DNA of 64,000 nucleotides from assembly GCF_017329605.1 (NCBI RefSeq), contig NZ_JAFMTY010000012.1:24525-88524 (forward strand). Direction: 5' to 3'. The notes beneath the pieces are model-generated. The model was not told where the DNA came from. It made no database searches and was given only the letters and a program-made list of their open reading frames with translations. How positions within the stretch are numbered: the stretch's first letter is position 1; each line of letters starts with the position of its first letter. Origin of the DNA: Alicyclobacillus fructus (GTDB taxonomy: Bacteria > Bacillota > Bacilli > Alicyclobacillales > Alicyclobacillaceae). The position numbers and the translations under genes were made by a program. Of this stretch, positions 35,257 through 45,012 are shown piece by piece.

Positions 35257-36099
35257 TCAGAACGTGAACAGGTCGATCCCGCCGCAGACCGGCAGACCGA
35301 TCCCCGTGATGTACTTCGCCTTGTCAGAGCACAGGAACACGATGGCGTTGGCGACGTCCTCCGGATCGCCCGGCTTGCGGAAGGCCGTGCGCTGGATCAT
35401 CCGCTCGTTCATCTGCTTGTTGCCCATCTTGAAGGCCTCGGTGTTGATGATGCCCGGCACGATGGCGTTCACCGTGATGCCGTAGCGCGCGCCCTCGAGG
35501 GCCATGCTCTTGGTGAAACTCAGGATACCGCCCTTGGTCGACGCGTAGCTCGCCTGACCAAAGCCGCCCTGAATACCCACGATAGACGACATGTTGATGA
35601 TCCGGCCCCATCCCTGCTCCTTCATGTAGGGCCACACGGCCTTCGTGCAGTTGTACGTGCCCGTGAGATTCACGCGCAGATCCCGCTCCCACAGGTCGTC
35701 GCGCTGATTCTCAATTTGGGAGACGTGATCGAGCGTGCCCGCATTGTTTACGAGGATGTCGATCCGGCCGAACTCCTCCTTCACGCGGGCGAAGACGTCG
35801 CGCACCTGATCCCGATCCGTCACGTCCATCTTGATGGCGAACGATCGCCTGCCCATCTGGCGAATCTCCTCGGCCGTCTTTTCCGCGTAAACCACCTTCG
35901 TGCTCTGCATGACCTGGGCCAAGGGCCCGTACTGCTTCGCGGTCTGGCCGCTCGACTCGTCGCTCTCAATCAGGATGTCGGTGATGACGACGTCGGCGCC
36001 TGCCTCGGCCAGGGCGAGCGCGTCAGCGCGCCCCAATCCGCGCGATGCGCCCGTCACCACCGCCACTTTGCCTTTCAACAGTTGATCCCAAGACGACAT
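35257..36099 (-). CDS. Short-chain dehydrogenase (candidate 3-hydroxyacyl-CoA dehydrogenase)
   Basis: The 280-residue classical SDR has TGASRGLGRADALALAEAG near residue 18, NNAGTLDHV near 116, and the catalytic YASTKGG near 186. It has an insertion around residues 45-70 (SDESSGQTAKQYGPLAQVM) compared with FabG. Because the operon has a hydratase and a thiolase but no classical FadB-type dehydrogenase, this SDR probably supplies the 3-hydroxyacyl-CoA oxidation step; that is inferred from context. Confidence 0.85.
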   Translation of the reverse strand: MSSWDQLLKGKVAVVTGASRGLGRADALALAEAGADVVITDILIESDESSGQTAKQYGPLAQVMQSTKVVYAEKTAEEIRQMGRRSFAIKMDVTDRDQVRDVFARVKEEFGRIDILVNNAGTLDHVSQIENQRDDLWERDLRVNLTGTYNCTKAVWPYMKEQGWGRIINMSSIVGIQGGFGQASYASTKGGILSFTKSMALEGARYGITVNAIVPGIINTEAFKMGNKQMNERMIQRTAFRKPGDPEDVANAIVFLCSDKAKYITGIGLPVCGGIDLFTF

Positions 36100-36118
36100 C
36101 TTCCATCCCCCCGGTGTC

Positions 36119-36925
36119 TCATGCTTTGGCCGCCGTATCCTTCAGGAATTTCGCCGGCCGCTTCTGCAGGAACGCCGCGATCCCTTCAAGCGGTTCGCCG
36201 GTGCTGAACGTGCGTTCGAAATTCTCCGCTTCGACGCGCAAGCCGCCCTCCAGCGGAATGGCCGCGTCGATGGCCTGCTTGGCGAGGCCCATGGCGAACA
36301 CCGCGCGCTCGCTCAGGCTTTCGGCGAACGCGAGGACTTCCTCCCGCAGCCGATCCGGCTCGACGGCTTTGGTGACAAGGCCGATGGTCTCCGCCTCCTC
36401 CTTGGTCAACCGCTTGGCAAAGAAGATGAGTTCCGTCGCCTTGGCGCGGCCAAGGAGGGCGGTCATGCGCTGCGTGCCGCCCGCGCCGGGAATCAGGCCG
36501 AGCGACACCTCGGTGAGGCCGATGGTCCCGCCGCTCATGATGCGGAAGTCGCAGGCGAGCGCCAGTTCGCAGCCTCCGCCGAGCGCGTGGCCGTGAATCG
36601 CCGCGATGACGGGGCGCGGAAACTTGGCGACGCGATCGAACACGCGCTGCATGCGGCTCGCGGCGTCGCGAATGGCGCCGCCTTGCCCGGCGTACTTCGA
36701 CGCATTCTGCGTCATCATCTTGAGGTCCGCCCCCGCGACAAAGTTTTTGGGATGCGCGGAGGCGAGGACGATGACGCGCGCCGACTTGTCTCCCTCGAGT
36801 TCCAAGAGAAGCGCGTCGAGATCGTCGACCAGCGCGTCCGAGATGGCGTTGGCCGGCGGATTGTCGATGTCCACCCAGACGACGCCTCGGTCGAGGCGAT
36901 CGACGCGCAGCGTTGAATAAGCCAT
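36119..36925 (-). CDS. Enoyl-CoA hydratase/isomerase
   Basis: The 268-residue crotonase-fold enzyme hydrates trans-2-enoyl-CoA. The oxyanion-hole segments are FVAGADLKMM near residue 62 and IHGHALGGGCELALACDF near 108. Both catalytic glutamates are present, one in GGGCELA and one in LTEVSLGLIPGAGGTQRM near 135. This agrees with a hydratase rather than a non-catalytic relative. It lies 12 bases downstream of an acyl-CoA dehydrogenase and upstream of the SDR and thiolase in the same operon. Confidence 0.93.
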   Translation of the reverse strand: MAYSTLRVDRLDRGVVWVDIDNPPANAISDALVDDLDALLLELEGDKSARVIVLASAHPKNFVAGADLKMMTQNASKYAGQGGAIRDAASRMQRVFDRVAKFPRPVIAAIHGHALGGGCELALACDFRIMSGGTIGLTEVSLGLIPGAGGTQRMTALLGRAKATELIFFAKRLTKEEAETIGLVTKAVEPDRLREEVLAFAESLSERAVFAMGLAKQAIDAAIPLEGGLRVEAENFERTFSTGEPLEGIAAFLQKRPAKFLKDTAAKA

Positions 36926-36937
36926 GCCATCACCCCC

Positions 36938-38152
36938 TCACAGGCGCAGGCCGTGCGGCTCGTACAGCCGCCGGGCGACAATCAGGTGCTGGATTTGGTT
37001 GGTGCCTTCGAAAATGTCGAAGACCTTGACGTCGCGGTACAATTTCTCCACCAGATGCCCATCGAGCCCAATCGGCCCCATGATCTCGAGGCAATCCGAG
37101 CACACCTCAAGCGAAATGCGCCCCGCGTGCGCCTTGCACATCGCCGCTTCCTTGGCGTTCGGTTGGCCGAGATCCGCCTTCCAGGCGGCCTCCCACGTGA
37201 GAAGCCGCGCGGCGTGAATTTTCGCATCCATTTCGCCCAATTTCGCGAGCACGTCGCTTCGGACGCGCTGACCGCGCGGATACTCCTTTTTGACAAAGTC
37301 GAGCGTGTACTCGTAGGCCGCGCGAGCGATGCCCACCGCCATGGCGGCGACAATCGGGCGAGTGCTGTCGAACGTGGACATGGCCACGCGGAATCCGGAC
37401 GATCCGGCGCGATTCTCGTAGTGCGCCTCGCCGCCGAGCAGGTTGTCGATCGGCACGAAGCAGTCCTCGAAGACGAGTTCCGCCGTCTCGGACGCGCGCA
37501 GGCCCATCTTGTGCGCGACGCGCGTGCATGTGAATCCAGGCGTTCCCTTCTCCACCACGAACGCGCGGTGCCCGGCCCGCCCGAGTGACGGATCGACCGT
37601 GGCAAACGCCACGACCCATGACGCGCGGCCGCCGTTGGTGATGTACACCTTGTGGCCGTTGAGGACGTACCCGCCGTCGACCTTCTTGGCCGACGTGCGG
37701 ATGCCCGACACGTCCGATCCGGCCCCCGGCTCGGTCAGCGCGTACGCGCCCCAGCGCGGTTCGTCCTTCGTGAAGATGCCGAGGAACCGCTCCTTCTGCT
37801 CCGGCGTGCCGGTCGACATCACAGGCGGCCCGCCCAGCCCCGGCCCGGGCAGGGACAAGGCGATGGCCGGATCGCCCCAGGCCAACTCCTCGGCGGCGAT
37901 GACCCCCAAGCGGTTGGTCTGGCGTTCGCGCGGCTCCTTGCGAGCCTCGCCCTCTTTTTTCTTCCCGCCATCTCCGCCGAAGTTCGACATGCTGAGCGAA
38001 ATGCCCATGCGGTTGACCTTGGCCAACCAATCGTCCGGCACGCGCTCTTCTCGATCCGCGAGGAGAGAGATGGGCCGCATTTCGTGTTCCGCAAACCAGT
38101 GCACCATGTCGCGAACCTGCTTTTGCTGCGGGTTCAACTCGAAGTCAATCAC
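36938..38152 (-). CDS. Acyl-CoA dehydrogenase, catalytic-type subunit
   Basis: The 404-residue flavoenzyme carries YALTEPGAGSDVSGIRT near residue 130, VYITNGGRASWVV near 162, and the catalytic Glu in FEGTNQIQHL near the C terminus. A charged insertion GGDGGKKKEGEARKEPRER lies near residue 60. The GTG at 38152 overlaps the stop of the upstream dehydrogenase gene (GTGA), so the two are translationally coupled. Because the partner lacks the Glu motif, the pair may form one heteromeric enzyme like the mycobacterial FadE/ChsE pairs; this is inference. Confidence 0.9.
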   Translation of the reverse strand: MIDFELNPQQKQVRDMVHWFAEHEMRPISLLADREERVPDDWLAKVNRMGISLSMSNFGGDGGKKKEGEARKEPRERQTNRLGVIAAEELAWGDPAIALSLPGPGLGGPPVMSTGTPEQKERFLGIFTKDEPRWGAYALTEPGAGSDVSGIRTSAKKVDGGYVLNGHKVYITNGGRASWVVAFATVDPSLGRAGHRAFVVEKGTPGFTCTRVAHKMGLRASETAELVFEDCFVPIDNLLGGEAHYENRAGSSGFRVAMSTFDSTRPIVAAMAVGIARAAYEYTLDFVKKEYPRGQRVRSDVLAKLGEMDAKIHAARLLTWEAAWKADLGQPNAKEAAMCKAHAGRISLEVCSDCLEIMGPIGLDGHLVEKLYRDVKVFDIFEGTNQIQHLIVARRLYEPHGLRL

Positions 38153-39270
38153 ACGAGCACACCTTCCTTCTCCGCCACGCCCAGGGCTCGGCCGCCCGCC
38201 CGCTCGAACCACGCCGTCTCACGGCCGTACAGCACGCACTGCGCCTGGGCGTCCCGCATCCACTTTTCGACCGGGTACTCCTGCAGATAGCCGGCGCCAC
38301 CGAGCATCTGCACGCCCTGATTCGTGACGAACCGCGCGCTGCGGAGCGCGTAGGCGAGGGCGCGCGCCGCTTCCCGAACCGATTCGGCGCCGCGCGCATC
38401 CACGGCGTGAGCCGCCTGCCAGACCAGGTTGCGCGCCGCTTCCGTTTCGATGGCCATGTCGGCGACGGTGAATGAAACGCCCTGAAACTTCGGAATCTCC
38501 TGTCCAAACGCCTTGCGCTGACTCGTGTATTCAATCGTGTATTCGAGCGAGGCGCGCATCACGCCCACGCACTTCGCCGCCTCGAGCACGGCCACGCGGG
38601 TTTCAGCCTCGCGAACGAGGGCCTCGGCTTCCGCGCCGCGAGCGAGGATGTCCTCCTGCCGGACCAGGGTGGCGTCGAAGATGGCCCGGCCGACATGCGC
38701 CGCCAACAGGCCGAGACGCACGTCGCCCGCCTCGTCCCGCCACTCGGTCTCCGTGCGGTTGAGCCAAGCCAGCACGGCTTCTCCGCCCGGCGCGAAGAAG
38801 CTGACCAACAGCTGATCCGCCCCCAGGACGGATCGGCGCGGATGCGTGACACCCTGAAGGCGAAAGCCGCCCTTTTCCTCCACCACCGCGATCTCGCCCG
38901 CCTCCAACTTCAACCACGGGACCCGCTGCGCGGCGCCGTCCGCCAATTCGAGCCGGCCCGGATCCGGCAACACGCGGATGAGCGACGAACTGTCGCAAAG
39001 CCCGGGCAATCCCTGCACGATGCCGAGATCGCCATAGGACAACGCCTCGAGGATTTGCACCTGCGAGACCAAAGGCAGCTCGGAACCGGCCAACGATTCC
39101 GGCAACTCGAGCGAGATGAGCCCGAGTTCATGGGCCTTGGCGACGATGCCGTCCGACGGCATGCGCGATTTCTCCGCTTCCCGGGCCGCCTCGCGCAGTT
39201 GGGTGCGCGCGAACTCGCTCGCCACCTCGACAAACGCCTGTTCCTCCTCGCTCGGCAGGAATGAAATCAT
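38149..39270 (-). CDS. Acyl-CoA dehydrogenase-like subunit lacking the usual catalytic Glu motif
   Basis: The 373-residue product has the acyl-CoA dehydrogenase fold (EYTSQRKAFGQEIPKFQGVS near residue 250; QMLGGAGYLQEYPVEKWMRDA near 325), but its end reads LYGRETAWF where the family has Y/F-EGT with the catalytic Glu. The central FAD-binding TEP block is also not recognisable. It probably pairs with the downstream catalytic-type dehydrogenase, whose start codon overlaps its stop. An alternative is a stand-alone enzyme with its base elsewhere. Confidence 0.8.
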   Translation of the reverse strand: MISFLPSEEEQAFVEVASEFARTQLREAAREAEKSRMPSDGIVAKAHELGLISLELPESLAGSELPLVSQVQILEALSYGDLGIVQGLPGLCDSSSLIRVLPDPGRLELADGAAQRVPWLKLEAGEIAVVEEKGGFRLQGVTHPRRSVLGADQLLVSFFAPGGEAVLAWLNRTETEWRDEAGDVRLGLLAAHVGRAIFDATLVRQEDILARGAEAEALVREAETRVAVLEAAKCVGVMRASLEYTIEYTSQRKAFGQEIPKFQGVSFTVADMAIETEAARNLVWQAAHAVDARGAESVREAARALAYALRSARFVTNQGVQMLGGAGYLQEYPVEKWMRDAQAQCVLYGRETAWFERAGGRALGVAEKEGVLV

Positions 39271-39288
39271 GTCCTTCCCTCCTAGGTC

Positions 39289-40815
39289 TCATGCGAACTG
39301 AATCGACTTCGCCATTTCACGCAGCTTCTTCTTGTCGACCTTTCCTATCAAATTCTTCGGAAGATAAGGCACAAACTGAATCACCCGCGGCGTCTTGTAC
39401 TTCGCCAGGTTTTCCTGGCAGTACGCGATCAACTCCTCCTCCGTGACCTCGGCGCCCTTCTTGCGGACCACGTACGCCACCACCTCTTCGCCCATCCGCT
39501 CGGACGGCGCGCCGACGACCGCCACCTCCGCCACGGCGGGATGCTGACTGAGCAGTTCCTCGAGGTCGCGCGGGTAGATGTTGAATCCGCCGCGGATGAT
39601 CACGTCCTTCTTTCGATCCACGATGTACACGTACCCCTCCTCGTCGATTCGAGCCATATCCCCCGTGAGCAACCAACCGTTGCGGAACACTTTCTCCGTC
39701 TCGTCTGGAAGGTTGTGATAGCCCGGCGTGACGTTGGGGCCCCGAACCGCCAGCTCGCCCACTTCTCCGGGTGGCAGCGGATGGCCGTGATCGTCCATCA
39801 CGCACACCTCGACGCCCGGGAGCGGCAGTCCGACCGAGCCAGGCTTCGGCGGCCGGTCAAATCTCGGGGCGGTCACGACGGGCGCGGCTTCCGATAACCC
39901 GTAGCCTTCGAAGACCACGCAGTGGAACTTCTCTTGAAACGCCTTGCGCAGCGACTCCGGCAACGCGGCCGATCCCGAGATGCAGATGGACAGCGACGAC
40001 AGGTCGTACTTGTCGGCGTCCGGGTGATGCAACAGCGCGTGGAACATGGCGGGCACGGCGGTGAAATGGGTCACCCGGTACCGTTCAATGGCCTGGAACA
40101 CGAGGACGGGATCGAAATAGGGAAGCAGGACGTCCAGTTCGCCCAAGCAAAGCGCCGTATTCATCATGGTGAAACCGAACGCGTGCGAGAGCGGAAGGAT
40201 TCCGAGGCCGACGCGTTTGTCGCTCTTGAGCGCGTAGTTGGCGGCGAGATCGGCCGCCGCTTTGGCGTTGGCACACAGGTTTTGATGGGTCAGGATGACG
40301 CCCTTGGGACGGCCGGTGGTGCCGCTCGTGTAGAGAATAACCGCAGGCTGATCATCTTCCACGGAGATGTCTGGCCGCTTGGTCGGATAGTGCGAGAGCA
40401 CCGCCTCGAACGACTCGAGTCCCGCGTCGTCCACCGACCAGACGATGGGCGGATTGGGCAGATCCTTGATGGCCTGCTGGATCTTCGGCTTCAGCACTTC
40501 ACACGTGACCACGAGCTTCGGCGCCGCGTCCTCGACGATGTAGCGCACCTCCGGCGCCTGCAAAAGCGGCATGGCGGGGACCGAGATGGCGCCGCATTGG
40601 GCGATGGCGTAGAATGCCATGACCACCTCGGGCCGATTCGGCATGGTGACCATGACCGTGTCGCCCGGGGAAACGCCGCGAGCTCGCATGTGATGCGCCA
40701 TCTGCGACGAGAAGGCCGCGAGCTCGGCGTTGGTGTACACGCGCCCTTCGTAGACGAGCGACTCGTACACGCCGAACCGCTGCATGTTGTCCTCTAATAA
40801 TTGAACGAGATTCAT
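39289..40815 (-). CDS. Long-chain fatty acid-CoA ligase
   Basis: The 508-residue adenylate-forming ligase activates fatty acids for the beta-oxidation operon that follows. Motifs: ILYTSGTTGRPKGVILTHQN near residue 160, GYGLSEAAPVVT near 300, GWLLTGDMARIDEEGYVYIV near 385, and the catalytic Lys in NLIGKVDKKKLRE at the end. It lacks an obvious membrane segment. The ATG at 40815 follows AAAGGCGAGATGGCAT. It appears to be the first gene of the six-gene operon ending with the thiolase. Confidence 0.92.
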   Translation of the reverse strand: MNLVQLLEDNMQRFGVYESLVYEGRVYTNAELAAFSSQMAHHMRARGVSPGDTVMVTMPNRPEVVMAFYAIAQCGAISVPAMPLLQAPEVRYIVEDAAPKLVVTCEVLKPKIQQAIKDLPNPPIVWSVDDAGLESFEAVLSHYPTKRPDISVEDDQPAVILYTSGTTGRPKGVILTHQNLCANAKAAADLAANYALKSDKRVGLGILPLSHAFGFTMMNTALCLGELDVLLPYFDPVLVFQAIERYRVTHFTAVPAMFHALLHHPDADKYDLSSLSICISGSAALPESLRKAFQEKFHCVVFEGYGLSEAAPVVTAPRFDRPPKPGSVGLPLPGVEVCVMDDHGHPLPPGEVGELAVRGPNVTPGYHNLPDETEKVFRNGWLLTGDMARIDEEGYVYIVDRKKDVIIRGGFNIYPRDLEELLSQHPAVAEVAVVGAPSERMGEEVVAYVVRKKGAEVTEEELIAYCQENLAKYKTPRVIQFVPYLPKNLIGKVDKKKLREMAKSIQFA

Positions 40816-40909
40816 ATGCCATCTCGCCTTTCCTGAATTTTCTCCAGGGGCGCGCGCCGACCGCCGCGGATCTTGCGTCGCGGCCGACGCACGCGGCGCG
40901 GACCGGGAG

Positions 40910-40933
40910 CCCCGCCGCCCGACGGCGGCGGGG
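40910..40933. other. Strong GC-rich hairpin between SCP2 and ligase genes
   Basis: CCCCGCCGCC and GGCGGCGGGG form a 10-bp perfect stem with a 4-base loop. There is no T-run on the minus strand, so it is either a weak terminator after the SCP2 gene or an mRNA-stability element. Confidence 0.55.
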
Positions 40934-40941
40934 TCACGCCG

Positions 40942-41289
40942 TCAGGTGGCGGTATAAGCGCTAAGAACGGTCTCGAGCTGCATGGCGAGGCCGAGATCGC
41001 CCTCCACGCGGAGCTTGCCGCTCATGAACGCCGCGGTGCCGTTGAGATTGCCCTGCAGCATGTCCTTGAAGTCGTTCGAGTCCATCTCCAGCGTGCAATT
41101 GGCGACCTCCTGCTCGCCCTCAACGGCGTACGCCTTGTCGGGCTTGAGGATGAGCTGGTAGGTTCCGGGATCGTCGCCGGTGATGTTGAACTGGTACACG
41201 GCCTCGATCCCGCCCGTCCGGGACGGATCGGCGGCAAGCGCCTGGTTGATCAGGTCGAAGATCTCCTTGGTCGACGGTGTGGTGGTCAT
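40942..41289 (-). CDS. SCP2 sterol-binding-domain protein
   Basis: The 115-residue product matches the SCP2 lipid-carrier fold, which binds acyl-CoAs and other lipids in a hydrophobic tunnel. The block GTAAFMSGKLRVEGDLGLAMQLETVL near the C terminus is typical, preceded by CTLEMDSNDFKDMLQGNL. GAGGGCGATAAC precedes the ATG. It lies just upstream of the fatty acid ligase and may deliver substrates to the operon. Confidence 0.9.
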   Translation of the reverse strand: MTTTPSTKEIFDLINQALAADPSRTGGIEAVYQFNITGDDPGTYQLILKPDKAYAVEGEQEVANCTLEMDSNDFKDMLQGNLNGTAAFMSGKLRVEGDLGLAMQLETVLSAYTAT

Positions 41290-41476
41290 GTTATCGCCCT
41301 CCTGAATCTTTCGATGGATGCGGGAGCGAAGCCAGATGTGCTGCGCTTCGAGACCCGTCCGCCTGTTGATGCCATTGTATCGCCAGGCAAGCGCTTTCCC
41401 ATCCCGAGGAATCCGGGGAGTTGGGGGATGCCCTCCCCTGAACTCGGGGTTCTCCGTGCGCCCGTCCGCAGGCCGG

Positions 41477-42922
41477 CTACATCTCGGTGTAGAGCGGCTC
41501 CTGCTCCACCTCGAGGTGAGCGGCCGCCCGCGCCACGCCGGATCGGACCGCGGCCGCCTGCACCGCCCGGCTCACGGCCGGGACGACGTTCGGGTCGAAC
41601 GGGCTGGGAATGATGTACTGCTCGGACAACTGCGATTCCGGCACACACTCCGCAATGGCAAGGGCGGCGGCCTGTTTCATCTCCTCCGTGATGTCCCGCG
41701 CCCGGACGTCCAGGGCGCCGCGGAACATGCCTGGGAAGCACAGCACGTTGTTGATCTGATTGGGATAATCGGAACGGCCCGTCGCCATCACGCGCACATG
41801 CCCCGCCGCAGCCTCCGGCAGGATCTCCGGGATGGGATTCGCCATGGCGAACACAATGGGATCGCGCGCCATCCGCTTGACGTGATCGACCGTCAGAATC
41901 CCCGGGCCCGAGACGCCGATGAACACGTCCGCGCCGCGAATGGCGTCGTCGAGGGTCTCGCGCCGGTTCTCGAAGTTGGTGTTTTCCGCGTACCACTGCT
42001 TCACGGGGTTGTCATAGTGGCGGCCGCGCTCGATGATGCCTACGCGGTCGATCCCGACGATATGCCCGACGCCCGCAGCGAGCAGGATCTTCGTGCAGGC
42101 CACGCCCGCCGCTCCGACGCCCGCCACCACCACGGACAGATCCTCGATCCGCTTGTTCACAATCTTCAGCGCGTTCAAGAGCCCCGCGAGCATCACCACC
42201 GCGGTCCCGTGTTGATCGTCGTGAAACACCGGGATGTCGAGCCGCTTGCGCAGCCGATCTTCGATCTCGAAGCAGCGCGGAGACGAGATGTCCTCCAGGT
42301 TGATGCCCCCGAAGGAAGGCGCGATTCGCTCCACCGTCTCGACGATCTCGTCGACGTCCTGTGTGGCCAGGCAAATCGGAAAGGCATCCACGTCGGCGAA
42401 TCGCTTGAACAGCATCGCCTTGCCCTCCATGACGGGCAGCGCAGCCTCGGGGCCAATGTTGCCGAGGCCGAGAACCGCCGACCCGTCGCTGACCACCGCG
42501 ACTGTGTTCATGCGAATCGTGAATTCAAACGCGCGATCGCGGCGGTCGCGAATGGCCTCGCAGACCCGTGCGACGCCTGGCGTGTAGACGACCGAGAGAT
42601 CGTCGCGGTCCACCACGGGCACCTTGAGGTGCGTCGCGATCTTGCCTCCGACGTGAGCCAAGAACGTGCGGTCCAGCGTCTGCAGGCGCCGCACGCCCGG
42701 CTCCTCGTCCAGCGCCTGCTCGACGGCGCGGACATCGGCCTCCGTGTCGACCGCCACCGTGATGTCGCGCACGCTGTGATCGGGGTGGAGCACCCGGGTT
42801 TCCATGGCAATCACCTCGCCCCCGGCGCGGACGATGGCCCCATACACCTCCCCCAGCGATGCGTTCGCCTCGAGGCTAACGCGAAACATGACTCGAACGT
42901 TGCCGGCTCGCGTCAGTGTCAC
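41477..42922 (-). CDS. NAD(P)-dependent malic enzyme with N-terminal ACT domain
   Basis: Malic enzyme decarboxylates malate to pyruvate, giving NAD(P)H. The 481-residue product starts with an ACT-type regulatory domain (about 1-80; VMFRVSLEANASLGEVYG). The catalytic part follows: VVYTPGVARVCEAI near 118, AVLGLGNIGPEAALPVMEGKA near 155, the metal/substrate region FHDDQHGTAVV near 245, and the dinucleotide loop VVVAGVGAAGVA near 275. I chose the GTG at 42922 because CAGGGGGA precedes it; the frame is open further but without a ribosome site. It could supply reducing power for lipid metabolism. Confidence 0.93.
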   Translation of the reverse strand: MTLTRAGNVRVMFRVSLEANASLGEVYGAIVRAGGEVIAMETRVLHPDHSVRDITVAVDTEADVRAVEQALDEEPGVRRLQTLDRTFLAHVGGKIATHLKVPVVDRDDLSVVYTPGVARVCEAIRDRRDRAFEFTIRMNTVAVVSDGSAVLGLGNIGPEAALPVMEGKAMLFKRFADVDAFPICLATQDVDEIVETVERIAPSFGGINLEDISSPRCFEIEDRLRKRLDIPVFHDDQHGTAVVMLAGLLNALKIVNKRIEDLSVVVAGVGAAGVACTKILLAAGVGHIVGIDRVGIIERGRHYDNPVKQWYAENTNFENRRETLDDAIRGADVFIGVSGPGILTVDHVKRMARDPIVFAMANPIPEILPEAAAGHVRVMATGRSDYPNQINNVLCFPGMFRGALDVRARDITEEMKQAAALAIAECVPESQLSEQYIIPSPFDPNVVPAVSRAVQAAAVRSGVARAAAHLEVEQEPLYTEM

Positions 42923-43344
42923 ATTCCACTCCCCCTGGATCTCGTGCCCCCTTGCGTTTCGTAGATCCCCAGACGAATTGAAACACAAGGAGAACACATG
43001 TATCTGATATATAACAGCTTGATGCCATTGTAGCGCACGAGGCGACCTGCGGCCTCCCGCAAATGTTGCAATATTGTGAATAAGAACCCCGGAAATGTGG
43101 GGAGGCATCGTGCGAAGGCCGTTGGCGCGCAAAAGGCACCGCGGATCCAATACGAAAGGCGGGCAGGCCGAGCGGCCCGACCGCTGCGCCAACGCTCAGG
43201 AGGTGCAGAGGGAGCGCGTGGATGGATCTCGGTTGGAGGATGGGCCGAGCCCAGCGCCCCGACGGCGCGGCGGCCCGGCGAGCGCTTTCCATCGCGGGCG
43301 CTCGCCCATTGTGGGCCCATCCCTGGCCATGCGACCAACCTTCA
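42923..43344. other. 422-base intergenic region without a supported gene
   Basis: The part next to the malic enzyme (about 42,960-43,090) is A/T-richer than its surroundings and contains TACAAT- and TATATA-like stretches on the minus strand, so it probably holds the malic enzyme promoter, but no convincing -35/-10 pair could be fixed. The remainder (about 43,090-43,340) is GC-rich with open frames in several phases, none with a ribosome site or recognisable motif. Confidence 0.5.
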
Positions 43345-44865
43345 TCAATGGATGATCCGCTCGCGCATGGCTTTTGCGACAGCCTCCGTGCGGTTTTTGG
43401 CACCGAGCTTTCGCAGGATGGAGCTGACGTGTTCGGTGACGGTATAGTCGCTGATGTGCAGAGCGCGCCCAATTTCTTTCGTGTCCACGCCGTCCGCAAT
43501 GAGCTGCAGGATCTCCCGCTCGCGCTTGGTCAACGTCGTGAGGGGGGTGATGGGCGCCGTACCCGCCTGGCGATACATCTGCGCGACGATCATCCGGCCT
43601 GCCCGAGCGAGCATCGCCTCCACCATGCGAATGGTCGCGTTGTCGGGCGTGAACGCACGCCCGCCGTGATCGAGCAACATAATCCCCAACATCCTCCGAT
43701 TGTCGATCACCGGGCACACGAGCAGAGAAGAGAGGTGAAACTTGTTCACGTACGGCTGTGGAAGAATGTTCCCCACATCCTTCAGAAAGACGGGCTTGGC
43801 GATCTGCACAAATTGCGTCAGCGACGGGATGTCGCGATCCGTCTGGCGGATGCGCATGATCTCTTCCACGTTCACGTTGTACCCGTGCACGCCTTCCACC
43901 GTCTGCGTGATGGGATTGTATAAAAAGAGCGCACTGCGCTTGAAGCCGCCTCGCCGGCACACGTGCTCCACGACGCAGGTCAGCAGCTCGTTCATGTCGC
44001 TGGCCGATGCGAGTACGTCGTCAAACTCCAGCAGCACTTCGAGCATCTCGGCGCGCCCGCTCCCGTGGCCGCCTCTCACGTAAATGGACAGCTGTAAGGC
44101 GTTCTGAATCCACTGCGCCGTCTGGCGAAAGCGCCGAATGGTCAGCGGATCGTGACGCGCTTCCGCTACCGCGTACAGGTTGTCCCCCACGGCGGCCACA
44201 AATGGCGATCCGTCGGACAACGCCTTGCGAACCTGCTCCGTCCGCTCGGGATGGGGCGCCTCGGCCGTCCACATGCGGGTCTCGGGCACGTACAGCGCGG
44301 ACTCCTCCACGTTGACCTGAGGCCGAGTGCGGACAAGCGCGAACCACTTCCAGTCGCATTCGGCGCTGAGCACGTTCAGCCAGTTGACGAGCGGAGCATC
44401 GCACATGTATTGCGTCCGGGCGGCCAGCTTGGCGGGGAAATATCCCTCGGAGAGCGCTTCGCGGGCGAGATCGAAGCACAGGCGGTGGGCAAAGCGCACG
44501 AACGACTCAATCTGAGCGGCTTCGACCATCCGCCAAGCCATGGAAATCATCAGTTCTTCGAGAAATCCGACCACCACGAGCACATCGGACGCCATGACGC
44601 TCGGCTGAGCGCGCATGACCTCGGCCTGGAACGCGCGGACGAGCGCCTCCTCGTCGGTGAGAGCGCTTTCAATATTTCTCAGAAGAAACTGAAAAAGGTG
44701 CGTCAGCACCGGCTGGGTCACTTCGGGGATCTCGAGCCGCGCCATGCGCAGGCTCCAATTCATGCGGCACTCCGCTTCCTGCGCCTGCAAGGTCTGCAGA
44801 ACCAGCGCGAGCGTTTTTTTGGGAAGCGATTCTCCGGACGGCGGAAGCGGCGACGGACGACTCAT
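43345..44865 (-). CDS. GAF-domain LuxR-type transcriptional regulator
   Basis: The 506-residue product ends with a LuxR/NarL helix-turn-helix (about 440-506): TLTKREREILQLIADGVDTK, then ISDYTVTEHVSSILRKLGAK. Residues about 275-430 look like a GAF sensor domain (FKRSALFLYNP, VCPVIDNRRMLGIMLLD). The N-terminal 250 residues are helical and unrecognised. No phosphorylation domain is seen, so it probably responds to a ligand. AAGGGGGATGTACG precedes the ATG. It points away from the DUF6230/DUF6114-like cluster that is transcribed toward it; regulation of that cluster is possible but unproven. Confidence 0.85.
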   Translation of the reverse strand: MSRPSPLPPSGESLPKKTLALVLQTLQAQEAECRMNWSLRMARLEIPEVTQPVLTHLFQFLLRNIESALTDEEALVRAFQAEVMRAQPSVMASDVLVVVGFLEELMISMAWRMVEAAQIESFVRFAHRLCFDLAREALSEGYFPAKLAARTQYMCDAPLVNWLNVLSAECDWKWFALVRTRPQVNVEESALYVPETRMWTAEAPHPERTEQVRKALSDGSPFVAAVGDNLYAVAEARHDPLTIRRFRQTAQWIQNALQLSIYVRGGHGSGRAEMLEVLLEFDDVLASASDMNELLTCVVEHVCRRGGFKRSALFLYNPITQTVEGVHGYNVNVEEIMRIRQTDRDIPSLTQFVQIAKPVFLKDVGNILPQPYVNKFHLSSLLVCPVIDNRRMLGIMLLDHGGRAFTPDNATIRMVEAMLARAGRMIVAQMYRQAGTAPITPLTTLTKREREILQLIADGVDTKEIGRALHISDYTVTEHVSSILRKLGAKNRTEAVAKAMRERIIH

Positions 44866-45012
44866 CGTACATCCCCCTTCGGGCGGTCAGAGCGACAACC
44901 TTTGGCGAGTGACATCCTGATGATACGTCGCCCCGTCATGGGTCAGAACCGAGCCTATCTTGAAGGAACGGAGTTCACACCACACCCGTACGTATCGTGG
45001 AGTGTTAGCGAC

